Positions 57,698-64,000 of a stretch of 64,000 nucleotides of DNA are shown piece after piece (within the stretch, counting starts at the first letter, position 1; each line of letters starts with the position of its first letter). The stretch is from the NCBI RefSeq assembly GCF_018860425.1, contig NZ_JAHKPI010000008.1, positions 167,721 to 231,720 of the forward strand. Reading direction: 5' to 3'. The DNA is from Marinobacter sp. F3R08. GTDB taxonomy: Bacteria > Pseudomonadota > Gammaproteobacteria > Pseudomonadales > Oleiphilaceae. The position numbers and the translations under genes were made by a program. The notes under the pieces were generated by a model. It saw nothing but the letters and a program-made list of their open reading frames with translations, was not told where the DNA came from and searched no databases.

Positions 57698-58102
57698 TGA
57701 ATTCTTCACACCACCTATAATAGCCAATGTTACGAATATTGAAATAATAAAGACTACAAAGATTAATAATTTGTTTATTCTTTTCTTAGTTGCCGGGTCA
57801 TCCTTAATTTTACTGAGCCTAACGTTTGAACCGCACGATAAACATGAATAGTCCCGGCTACGGGCAAGGTGCAATTGCATTTTCCCACTACAACTTTTAT
57901 TTGAACACATCGGCGGGAAATAAAAAATCATTATCAAGCGAATAATTACAACCGCAACAATTGGCCCCACAAAGAACACGATTGGATTTAGTGCATTTTT
58001 CTCTTTAAGGAAATCTATAGAAAGAAAAATCAATAGGAAGCTTATAAAAAAGCCAATAAATTGAAACACCCCAACTAGATTCCTGTGGCGACTAATGTCC
58101 AT
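57692..58102 (-). CDS. unknown membrane protein with zinc-ribbon-like cysteines
   Basis: 136 residues. Two N-terminal helices (13-29, 42-61), a central CSNKSC...CLSCG pair that looks like a zinc ribbon, and a C-terminal helix (107-129). Its TAA is inside the attC. Function unknown. Confidence 0.7.
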   Translation of the reverse strand: MDISRHRNLVGVFQFIGFFISFLLIFLSIDFLKEKNALNPIVFFVGPIVAVVIIRLIMIFYFPPMCSNKSCSGKMQLHLARSRDYSCLSCGSNVRLSKIKDDPATKKRINKLLIFVVFIISIFVTLAIIGGVKNSS

Positions 58103-58114
58103 GTAACACCTTCA

Positions 58115-58163
58115 AGCTAACGCCAATGATAAGCGGCGTCCGGTGGAGTCCGCGGTGTTTGCA
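58115..58163 (-). repeat. attC 3' half fused to a GFA gene fragment
   Basis: AAGCTAACGCCAATGATAAGC to CCGCGGTGTTTGCA. The R' core is intact, but the other half of this attC now lies 370 bases away at 58530. See the permutation finding. Confidence 0.6.
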
Positions 58164-58379
58164 AAAATGACGCAATTTCCCTGGCAAAGACTCGAATGTA
58201 GAAATAGATCCTGAGCCCGTTAGCCAATGGAAATGCTCGCGCTTTACGCCAACCGTAGACGCAAACGAAGCAGCATGGGCTTTACGACAAGTTTGGCAGT
58301 GGCAATGCACAATGAGCATATCCACAGAGTCTATTTCGTAACCTATCTCGCCACACAAACAACTTCCCTTCAGCCCCAT
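58157..58379 (-). pseudogene. GFA gene, N-terminal part (C-terminus replaced by attC)
   Basis: Start ATG 58379 with AAGGAG upstream. About 73 codons encode SCLCGEIGYEI, CHCQTCRKAH and ESLPGKLRHFC, then homology stops in the middle of the second zinc motif and the frame continues into attC sequence until 58092. The missing C-terminal part lies upstream at 58424-58529. Confidence 0.75.
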
Positions 58380-58423
58380 AAGAGGATCTCCTTCTGTACA
58401 TTCAACGCCGAAGCACAGCGGCG

Positions 58424-58529
58424 GTCCACACGTACACCTGGATCGGTGTCTAGGGTGCCCAATGGAACCGCATAGACTTCCGGTTTCGAATCGAACTTTG
58501 TACGGATGCTTGAAGCGCAGTTTGCACAG
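58424..58529 (-). pseudogene. GFA gene, C-terminal fragment
   Basis: In one frame it reads CANCASSIRTKFDSKPEVYAV then PLGTLDTDPGVRVD, which lines up with the second half of the complete GFA at 60923. It lacks a start and the last 25 or so residues, and is followed by the CCGCTGTGCTTCGGCGTTGA end of an attC (58403-58424). It lies upstream of the N-terminal part, i.e. in reversed order. Confidence 0.7.
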
Positions 58530-58582
58530 GTTCTGAAGGGCGCCCGGCGCCCCTCGGCCGCGCACTTCAGCGACTTGCATGG
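58530..58582 (-). repeat. attC 5' half fused to the GFA C-terminal fragment
   Basis: GGTTCTGAAGGGCGCCC to CTTCAGCGACTTGCATGG resembles the right half of 62271 (GCGACTTGTTATGC) with a changed core (TTGCAT for TTGTTA). It ends where the GFA fragment begins. Confidence 0.55.
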
Positions 58583-58655
58583 ATAATTTCTGCCTACCAG
58601 GGGCTAAATCATTGTATGCTGGTTGAACGGATATATCTAAAGCAGTATACGTCGT

Positions 58656-58847
58656 GTGACATATAAAATCCGAGAAGATGCGAATCTGGATATTTTTGAC
58701 TATATCGAAGGTCTCTAGAACTCAAGAAGCAATCATGGTGCAAATAACGAGCTGTCACCTCAGGTTTACGGGGAGCTGTATTTGAGGAAACCGAAATTCG
58801 TTCACATTTCTCGGGTCGCACCATGGTTACGGAAAATGAATAATTAA
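58656..58847 (+). pseudogene. ParE-like fragment with internal stop
   Basis: GTG 58656 opens VTYKIREDANLDIFDYIEGL, similar to the start of ParE/RelE toxins, then TAG. Reading past it in the same frame gives 42 more codons ending SRVAPWLRKMNN. Either a broken toxin gene or two chance pieces. Plus strand, against the array. Confidence 0.35.
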
Positions 58848-58871
58848 CAGTTATTACGAGTTATGAAATAG

Positions 58872-59354
58872 ATGAATCTTGATAAACTCAAACTTTCGGT
58901 TGTTGCATTGTTTTATTCGAGTATTGCGGTATTGGTACTAGTTAGCATGATCGAACTTAAGGGAGTGAATGGTGGGCCATTTGGTCGTTATCTACATACC
59001 GCTAGTCACGATTTTGATAGAGTTGTGACTGCAGAGATTATAGAAATTAATATGGTCTATGTATCATCTAGAACCAACACTATTAATTATTCAATTACAT
59101 ATGAGTGGGAAAATGAAGGCGAAGTTTGTCAGTCAAGCTTTCTTGATGCCAATGTAGCAGTGTTGACAGCTGGAGAAGCGTCTTCGCTTAATGTTGGCGA
59201 TAAATTAAATATTTATACCACTTCAGCAGGTTGTAATGGAATTTTAAGACGCGTACAACCTGACTCCATGTTTTATGCCTATATCGGATTAATTGCACTA
59301 ACGTTTGGAGCGACTTTTTCTTTAACTATTTTATATAAAGTCATGGTAAATTAA
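58872..59354 (+). CDS. DUF3592-like membrane protein (reverse orientation)
   Basis: 160 residues, AT-rich. Helices at about 8-28 and 134-155 flank a soluble domain with INYSITYEWENEGEVCQSSF and LNVGDKLNIYT. The layout matches the DUF3592-like protein at 49709. Plus strand, so opposite to its neighbours. Confidence 0.65.
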   Translation: MNLDKLKLSVVALFYSSIAVLVLVSMIELKGVNGGPFGRYLHTASHDFDRVVTAEIIEINMVYVSSRTNTINYSITYEWENEGEVCQSSFLDANVAVLTAGEASSLNVGDKLNIYTTSAGCNGILRRVQPDSMFYAYIGLIALTFGATFSLTILYKVMVN

Positions 59355-59361
59355 CAAAGTT

Positions 59362-59628
59362 CTAATGCAATCTTCCCATTTTTAACTGCGTTTCTGAGAA
59401 GCCGATAAAATGCCCCGATTCCTTCTCGCATAATGCCCATGGCCCTATTCCTTGAAAGGCGTAACACTCAAGGCACCAATCAACGAACTTTCGGGTTGCT
59501 TCTTCGTCGCAAACTCCACGAATGGAGAACTTCATGACTTCCGGATCACGGAGCATTGCGCTGAGCATCGGAACGTCTTGATGGGCTAGCTTTCTTGCAA
59601 TCAACCTTTCTGTTTCAAACAATGGCAC
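59362..59628 (-). pseudogene. GNAT N-terminal fragment (truncated paralogue)
   Basis: 89 codons from GTG 59628. FETERLIARKLAHQDVPMLSA... to WALCEKESGHFIGF is a close copy of the first half of the GNAT at 62353. After GGCTTCT the sequence diverges and the frame ends 11 codons later, losing the acetyl-CoA site. In another frame the joined sequence reads NAVKNGKIALELC before a TAA, the tail of a different gene. Confidence 0.75.
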
Positions 59629-59642
59629 CCATCTCTCTCTGT

Positions 59643-59753
59643 GCATAACGCTTGCAGCATGCACACCTACACTTGTTAGCTAAGAAAGCGCAAAGGTGAC
59701 TTTAATGTAGCGAAGCGGAGACAAAGGCATCCGAGTGGCACGCCCGGTTAGCT
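59643..59753 (-). repeat. composite attC, two sites in tandem
   Basis: First site 59643-59681: GCATAACGCTTGC to CACTTGTTAGC, 39 bases. It is directly joined to a second, 59682-59753, ending CGCCCGGTTAGCTG. No gene lies between, so this is an empty or deleted cassette. The ParE stop is in the second site. Confidence 0.65.
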
Positions 59754-60050
59754 GATCCCAAGCATGTAAGCCCTGAGCTGCCGCTCCTCTCGCATAACAT
59801 AGAGGACGAGAACACGCTTCCCATCCTCACGATAGAAAATGCGACACGGTTGAACCACTAACTCCTTGTATACCGAATTAGGAAGCTCGGGAGGAATCCG
59901 TCCGGATTGGGGAAAATTCTCCAAACGCTCGGTCTTATCGAAAATTTTTTGTACCAGATGACTTGCTGCAGCAGGATTATCCAGAGCGATGTACTCAACA
60001 ATGGCATCCAATTCATGAAGAGCGGGCTCTGTCCAGATTACTTCAGCCAT
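59748..60050 (-). CDS. ParE-type toxin
   Basis: 100 residues, RelE/ParE superfamily: VIWTEPALHELDAIVEYIA start, FPQSGRIPPEL, YKELVVQPCRIFYR and a C-terminal RQLRAYML. In ParE proteins the target is gyrase. The start overlaps the antitoxin gene by 13 bases, typical of a toxin-antitoxin unit. Confidence 0.9.
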   Translation of the reverse strand: MAEVIWTEPALHELDAIVEYIALDNPAAASHLVQKIFDKTERLENFPQSGRIPPELPNSVYKELVVQPCRIFYREDGKRVLVLYVMREERQLRAYMLGIS

Positions 60051-60295
60051 TTACTCATTTTATCCCTGGCCTCACTTTGGCTGTACGTTCTTCCCTCAAG
60101 TACAGCACGCTCTCCCCGCGAGAGCCCCTCAAGCAGCTCAAGTCGGCGCTGCATAAACTCGAAATCTTGCACATCAACAAGGTATGCGGATGGCTGACCG
60201 TGCTCCGTGATCAGTATCGGCTCTTTAGACAAGTGCAGATCTGCCAGAATCTTTGTGGCTTGGCGCTTGAGGTTCGTAACAAGCTCAACCTTCAT
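60038..60295 (-). CDS. Phd/YefM-type antitoxin
   Basis: 85 residues, Phd/YefM fold: LVTNLKRQATKILADL N-terminus, EPILITEHGQPSAYLVDVQDFE core and a polar C-terminal tail that would bind the toxin. First gene of the pair, repressing its own promoter by analogy with the family. Confidence 0.9.
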   Translation of the reverse strand: MKVELVTNLKRQATKILADLHLSKEPILITEHGQPSAYLVDVQDFEFMQRRLELLEGLSRGERAVLEGRTYSQSEARDKMSKWLK

Positions 60296-60320
60296 GGACT
60301 CACCCTGAATCAGACTAATA

Positions 60321-60338
60321 GTGACACTATAGTATCAC
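60321..60338. promoter_or_regulatory. toxin-antitoxin operator palindrome
   Basis: GTGACACTATAGTATCAC: 9-bp arms with one mismatch, 26 bases upstream of the antitoxin start. TATAGT inside may serve as the -10. Fits a Phd-type autorepression site. Confidence 0.65.
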
Positions 60339-60360
60339 TTTCCGGGACGGCGCAATAACA

Positions 60361-60441
60361 GCTAACGCTGAAGCACGCGCGGCTTTGTAGTGGCAGCGTA
60401 GCCGCAATAGAAAAGCCGTCGCGGTGCCTGCGCTTGTTAGC
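60361..60441 (-). repeat. attC site
   Basis: GCTAACGCTGAAGCACGCGCGG to GCCTGCGCTTGTTAGC, 81 bases, one of the most complete sites: both cores and both L boxes are clear. Confidence 0.85.
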
Positions 60442-60476
60442 TCTTTTGATATAGCGTTCAGATCCGCCGCGATCGA

Positions 60477-60839
60477 TCAGGTCTCGCTCGAAATATCCTG
60501 GACAAAGGCTATTTTATTCCCGTCGGGATCTAAAACATCGATCATTTTGATGATGTCCGGGTACTCTATAACTTCACCGTGCGACACGTTTGCCTCGGCG
60601 CAACTTCTACACTGAGTCTCGATATCGTTTACACCCACTATGACCGTTGACGTACCTGCTCGCTCGGAATCCTCGGTCACCTGGAGCCAAGCGCTGTCGG
60701 CAAGCTGCCACTCAGCCACACCTACCGCAGGAACGATATCCGGGTCACGTCCAAGCAACTTCGTATACCATCCGACGGAGTCGTCTTGATTTGTCACTGA
60801 TACAACTGCAAACACGCTGTTAATGTTCGAACTTGCCAT
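60477..60839 (-). CDS. VOC family protein
   Basis: 120 residues. VSVTNQDDSVGWYTKLLGRDP and IDVLDPDGNKIAFVQ match a glyoxalase/bleomycin-resistance-type domain. Unlike most cassettes the stop is 36 bases from the attC. Confidence 0.85.
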   Translation of the reverse strand: MASSNINSVFAVVSVTNQDDSVGWYTKLLGRDPDIVPAVGVAEWQLADSAWLQVTEDSERAGTSTVIVGVNDIETQCRSCAEANVSHGEVIEYPDIIKMIDVLDPDGNKIAFVQDISSET

Positions 60840-60861
60840 GCACTCTCCTTTGCCTCTCTGG

Positions 60862-60916
60862 GCTAACGCTGAGCGAAGCGGCGGCTAAAAGCCTCCGCAT
60901 TACGCGACTTGTTATC
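60862..60916 (-). repeat. attC site
   Basis: GCTAACGCTGAGCGAAGCGGCGG to CGCGACTTGTTATC, 55 bases, a compact complete site. Confidence 0.8.
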
Positions 60917-60922
60917 ACTGAC

Positions 60923-61321
60923 TCAGTCGTATTCCGCATTCTGAGGCAGATCGTCCGTGATATTGAACCAGGGAGCCTTACTGCCAACGAACACGTGGCG
61001 CTCCGCTTTAACTCCCGGGTCGGTATCAAGTGTTCCAAGTGGGAAACCATATACCTCGGGGGCTGCATCGAATTTGGTATAGAGGCTAGAGCCGCAGTCT
61101 GAGCAGAAGCCTTTGTGCTCACCCGGGGAGGATTCGTAGAATTTCAGTAACTCCTGACCTTTGACGGTGTTCCAATCCGAGGACTGCACCTTAGCCCGCG
61201 TTCTGAACGCCGAGGCATGAAGCTTCCGGCACATTGAACAGTGACAGTTCAGAATATCCGTCAGAGGACCATTGATTTCATACTGAATACCCCCGCAGAG
61301 ACAACTACCTGTTTGCTTCAT
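60923..61321 (-). CDS. GFA family protein
   Basis: 132 residues. SCLCGGIQYEI, CHCSMCRKLH, FCSDCGSSLYTKFD and the EVYGFPLGTLDTDPG end: the complete Gfa fold with all zinc cysteines. The best template for the broken copies at 58157 and 58424. Confidence 0.9.
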   Translation of the reverse strand: MKQTGSCLCGGIQYEINGPLTDILNCHCSMCRKLHASAFRTRAKVQSSDWNTVKGQELLKFYESSPGEHKGFCSDCGSSLYTKFDAAPEVYGFPLGTLDTDPGVKAERHVFVGSKAPWFNITDDLPQNAEYD

Positions 61322-61338
61322 TTATTCACCTCCTTGTG

Positions 61339-61413
61339 TGATAACACCTCAATAACCGGCGCAGCTTTGCTGCTTCCGACGCCGGAAGCGCGTAGTTGAT
61401 TGACTTATTAGCA
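61339..61413 (-). repeat. attC site
   Basis: GATAACACCTCAATAACC to GATTGACTTATTAGCAC, 75 bases, inner CGGCG....CGCCG stem. The core has TTATTAGC. Confidence 0.7.
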
Positions 61414-61770
61414 CTAAATACACCAGGTAGCCATTTGCTTATAAGCGATAAAGTTCACTGAAATTCCTTGGTTATTATCAGAATAACATACCCATCTTTC
61501 GCTATATTCTGGTTTTTTACTAAGAACTTCATCATATTGCTTTTTGAATTTTATTAAGGATTCTTTTCGGTACTTACATTGACAAGAACTACGTGTATCT
61601 CTGTCCGTGATGGAGTCGCAGTTTTCTCCCTCTGCACCTAAGACAAGATTTGCTTGATTTCTGAGGTCTGAAACTTCTTTGATTTCTGTTTGATTTTCAA
61701 GGAAAAGACATTCGGCGATGACATTTAAAGATGAAAACAAAGATATTAATAAAATTAGGATTCTCTTCAT
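61414..61770 (-). CDS. unknown secreted Cys-rich protein
   Basis: 118 residues from ATG 61770. Signal peptide MKRILILLISLFSSLNVIAE. Six cysteines in the mature part, including CQC, so periplasmic disulfides are likely. No family recognised. AT-rich. Confidence 0.65.
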   Translation of the reverse strand: MKRILILLISLFSSLNVIAECLFLENQTEIKEVSDLRNQANLVLGAEGENCDSITDRDTRSSCQCKYRKESLIKFKKQYDEVLSKKPEYSERWVCYSDNNQGISVNFIAYKQMATWCI

Positions 61771-61790
61771 AAATACTCTGATTTTATTTG

Positions 61791-61879
61791 TGCTAACTCC
61801 AGCCAGCATGCGCGGCTAGCTATAGAATGGAGGCGAAGCCGCAATGTAGTAGGCGTCGCCCTGACTGGCCTTGTTAGCA
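61791..61879 (-). repeat. attC site
   Basis: TGCTAACTCCAGCC to CTGGCCTTGTTAGC, 89 bases, with GGCGAAGCCGCAAT centre shared with 62271. Confidence 0.8.
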
Positions 61880-61880
61880 T

Positions 61881-62252
61881 CTAGCGCTCCCCGGCCCATT
61901 TCCCGTCAACATTTAAAATCTTGCACGGATATTCAGCTTCGTGCTTTTTGTTGTTTTTTTGACAATCTATCAAAGCATTCTCTATTGCGTGCTTTATTGA
62001 GGTCCTATTTGACTTCCAAGACCAGGAACCCACATCAGATTGAGCAAAAGCTTTGTGTTCGGTTGCATGGATATATTCCTCCCGGTACGACCTCAAGGCC
62101 TGATTCGTCATGATCGAGGCCTCTCCAACGGTCTTTTTTTCAAAAGACGGCTCGGCGATTTCGCCTATGCTTGTTGCTGCGGGAATAGGTTGTTCATAGG
62201 CTGCACATCCAACCAGCAAAGAAATAAATACAATAAAGATTCCCGATCTCAA
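61881..62252 (-). CDS. unknown lipoprotein
   Basis: 123 residues from TTG 62252, which has GGAG 7 bases upstream. A hydrophobic start IFIVFISLLVGC with lipobox LVGC (Cys16). The remainder is polar, with a KKHEAEYPCKI C-terminal region. No family recognised. Confidence 0.65.
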   Translation of the reverse strand: MRSGIFIVFISLLVGCAAYEQPIPAATSIGEIAEPSFEKKTVGEASIMTNQALRSYREEYIHATEHKAFAQSDVGSWSWKSNRTSIKHAIENALIDCQKNNKKHEAEYPCKILNVDGKWAGER

Positions 62253-62270
62253 ATTTGACTCCTTTATTGG

Positions 62271-62371
62271 TGCTAACGCTGAGCTTAGCGGCGACCTTGG
62301 AATAAAGGCGAAGCCGCAATGTAAAGGGCGTCCGGCGGCCATCGGCCGCGTACTACAGCGACTTGTTATGC
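62271..62371 (-). repeat. attC site (101 bases)
   Basis: TGCTAACGCTGAGCTTAGCGG to CAGCGACTTGTTATG. Both cores, paired L boxes and a central GGCGAAGCCGCAATG block are clear; used here as the reference site for the array. Confidence 0.85.
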
Positions 62372-62886
62372 AATGCCCAGCCTTCGCACGTCATTCGATA
62401 TAGCCGCACCAGCCGGTTATGAAAGTTATGAACTGTGTAGTCTCGGAATCCCGACTTCTCTGTCACTCTCACGGATGCCGTATGTTCCGGCTCGATGATA
62501 ACAACTACCGACTCACAGTGTTTTTGTTCGAAGGCATACTGCATCACACCTTTAACAGCTTCAGTCGCGAAGCCCTGACGCCAGAACCTGCGAGCCAAAC
62601 GATAACCTAGATTGATTTCCTCAATCTCGCCAACGAACTCAGGCCCAACACCACAGAAGCCAATAAGATCACCTGACTCTTTCTCGAACAATGCCCATGG
62701 CCCGATTCCGTGAGATGAGTAGCACTCAAGGCACCAGTCTATAAATTCGCGGGTAGCCTTCTCGTCGCAAACTCCACGAACGGAATATTCCATGACTTCC
62801 GGGTCGCTCAGAATTTCAGTGAGCACCGGAACGTCTTGGTGGGATAGCTGCCTTGCAACCAACCTTTCCGTTTCAAACAATTGCAC
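62353..62886 (-). CDS. GNAT family N-acetyltransferase
   Basis: 177 residues from GTG 62886: AAGGAG lies 6 bases upstream, whereas the in-frame ATG at 62904 is upstream of that ribosome site. RLVARQLSHQD, GYRLARRFWRQGFATEAV and ASVRVTEKSGF are GNAT motifs (RimJ/RimL group). The C-terminus is extended into the attC (ALHNKSL). A truncated copy lies at 59362. Confidence 0.88.
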   Translation of the reverse strand: MQLFETERLVARQLSHQDVPVLTEILSDPEVMEYSVRGVCDEKATREFIDWCLECYSSHGIGPWALFEKESGDLIGFCGVGPEFVGEIEEINLGYRLARRFWRQGFATEAVKGVMQYAFEQKHCESVVVIIEPEHTASVRVTEKSGFRDYTVHNFHNRLVRLYRMTCEGWALHNKSL

Positions 62887-62900
62887 CGAATTCTCCTTGT

Positions 62901-62988
62901 GCATAACGCTGAAGCACAGCGGCGCCACGACTGTGGCGTCCGGTGGACGGCCGACAGGCCTGGAACGAACTTGAACGACTGGTTATGA
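62901..62988 (-). repeat. attC site
   Basis: GCATAACGCTGAAGCACAGCGG to GAACGACTGGTTATGA, 88 bases. Its right half is the template for the truncated site at 53383. Confidence 0.85.
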
Positions 62989-63684
62989 GTCTGGGCAGCA
63001 ATAGCACTCGTCCTTACTCAATTTGAACCAAACCGCGCCGCTTTCTTTGTCTGAGATTTTTATATGTGGGTTCTTCTGCAGCAGATCTGCAAATCCATGC
63101 TCGTACCTCAAAACCAATGGCTCTATCGAGGTATGCCCGCACTGTCCAAGGCCGAATCTATATTCCCTTTGGTAAGCATAGGGTTCTGCTTTACACCCCA
63201 AAGACCAATCCTCACGATTCTCAGAATATGAAACGCGACCACGTTCGAACTGCCCATCCTGGAGGGATTTTACTCTATTGGTAAACTCCCTGAGGTGGGC
63301 GCTCGGAAGAAAAGCAAAGTTCTCACCGAATTCAGACCTCACCCTTTTCAAGTCTTCGGTCAATGCTAACAATTGCTCGTTATTTTCTGGGAAGTCCAGC
63401 GCAAACCAGCAATGAAGCCACATGTCTTTTAGCTTATTCATGTGGGTTGTTACAGCAGTGAGCCCCTCGAGCTCTTTGCCATTAATTTTCAGGACTACTG
63501 GCTTATCACCTCTGGCTGCTCGGTACGCATGCATACACGACTCATGGAGATCGCCAATACCTTCCGACCCATCCAAGCGATACTTCTCCGGAGTATTGCA
63601 ATGGAAAACCCCATCGATCAGGAAATCCAAGAAGGACTCCTCTCTGAAGAATTTAGCCAATCCAATAAACTTCGGTTTACTCAT
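62983..63684 (-). CDS. unknown cassette protein, 233 residues
   Basis: No signal or membrane helix. It has FFREESFLDFLIDGVFHCNTPEKYR at the start, MWLHCWFAL and YAYQREYRFGLG later. This order (short 'N-terminal present/absent' box, Trp-rich middle, REYR) recalls DUF2971 proteins, which sit near defence loci in some genomes, but similarity by eye is weak. Confidence 0.5.
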   Translation of the reverse strand: MSKPKFIGLAKFFREESFLDFLIDGVFHCNTPEKYRLDGSEGIGDLHESCMHAYRAARGDKPVVLKINGKELEGLTAVTTHMNKLKDMWLHCWFALDFPENNEQLLALTEDLKRVRSEFGENFAFLPSAHLREFTNRVKSLQDGQFERGRVSYSENREDWSLGCKAEPYAYQREYRFGLGQCGHTSIEPLVLRYEHGFADLLQKNPHIKISDKESGAVWFKLSKDECYCCPDS

Positions 63685-63690
63685 AAGAAC

Positions 63691-63770
63691 TCATAACGCC
63701 TGGGTTTAGCGGCGCCCCGACAGGGGCGTCCGGTGGCCGTAGGCCACGTACTGCTGCGCCTTGTTATAAA
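63691..63770 (-). repeat. attC site
   Basis: TCATAACGCCTGGGTTTAGCGG to CTGCTGCGCCTTGTTATAA, 80 bases. The GNAT stop TAA lies inside. Confidence 0.85.
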
Positions 63771-64000
63771 TTGAACTCGAAAACATGCTGTTGCTTCAAT
63801 AATTTGAAGCCTTGCGCTTGGTAAAAATTGTGGGTGGCTTCGCGCTTTGAATTGCTGCGAACTCGGACAGTAACCCCCAATGACTTGGCCCAGGTGATAG
63901 CTTCCGCAACCAACTTAGAACCAATTCCTTCACTTCGGTGCTGCTCATCAACTATAAGGCCAGCTATTTCAATAAATGGCGCCACTCCAACCCGAACCGC
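63764..64000 (-). CDS. GNAT family N-acetyltransferase (partial, runs off the window)
   Basis: At least 78 residues of the C-terminal part, open to the right edge. EIAGLIVDEQHRSEGIGSKLVAEAI holds the acetyl-CoA motif (RxxGIG), and ATHNFYQAQGFKLLKQQHVF is the usual end. Its start lies beyond 64000. Confidence 0.85.
   Translation of the reverse strand, partial: AVRVGVAPFIEIAGLIVDEQHRSEGIGSKLVAEAITWAKSLGVTVRVRSNSKREATHNFYQAQGFKLLKQQHVFEFNL

Noticed and set aside
1..64000. CRISPR array
   Set aside because: The only regularly recurring elements are the attC sites, which vary in length and enclose genes.

Overview
The window looks like a chromosomal segment of a marine gammaproteobacterium, most likely Marinobacter or a close relative. 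The case rests on three things visible here: the block gyrA-serC-pheA-hisC-tyrA/aroA-cmk-rpsA-ihfB-lapA-lapB-pyrF (the Pseudomonas-type order), a fused prephenate dehydrogenase/EPSP synthase gene, and a long chromosomal integron cassette array. The genus is an inference from gene order and protein style; no database was searched.

Region 1 (1-15.0 kb) is housekeeping. It holds the end of an aminotransferase gene, tRNA-Asn with its own promoter and terminator, then a tightly packed minus-strand run for aromatic amino acid, histidine, serine and nucleotide metabolism, DNA gyrase A, ribosomal protein S1, IHF-beta, the LapAB regulators of LPS synthesis, pyrF, and purU. Region 2 (15.2-24.5 kb) holds gamma-glutamyltransferase, a thiamine-binding-like protein overlapping a second-type FtsH protease, an MHS-family transporter, and a complete sulfate ABC importer (sbp-cysT-cysW-cysA).

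Region 3 (24.6-37.6 kb) is dominated by three separate YHYH-domain lipoprotein genes. Each is followed on the same strand, within 3-25 bases, by a different small secreted protein. Between them lie a glutamate-cysteine ligase-like gene coupled to an aspartoacylase-like gene, RidA, an unknown lipoprotein and the FeoAB iron(II) importer with a Cys-rich helper. Region 4 (37.8-45.3 kb) holds rlmF, a small MscS channel, two divergent regulator/target pairs (LysR with an MFS transporter, HxlR with an SDR), an unknown gene and a membrane GGDEF enzyme.

Region 5 (about 46.4-64.0 kb) is an integron cassette array. Short minus-strand genes alternate with attC sites that on the plus strand run from a TAACGC-type end to a TTGTTAGC/GGTTATG-type end, and most genes stop inside or next to the attC. 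Cassettes point to lower coordinates, so the integrase and attI should lie beyond 64 kb and the distal end of the array is near 46.4-47.6 kb. Cargo includes GNATs, VOC proteins, GFA proteins, GST, PaiB, DinB, NADAR, hotdog thioesterase, a Phd/ParE toxin-antitoxin pair, a MerR/MBL pair with its own MerR-type promoter, and several unknown membrane or secreted proteins. The array is scarred: it has very short attC remnants, a composite attC, truncated GNAT and GFA genes, a GFA cassette that appears circularly permuted, a frameshifted small gene, and a high-GC phytase-like gene inserted in the opposite orientation. Just outside the distal end lies a deletion fusion of a ParD-like gene with a methionine aminopeptidase fragment.
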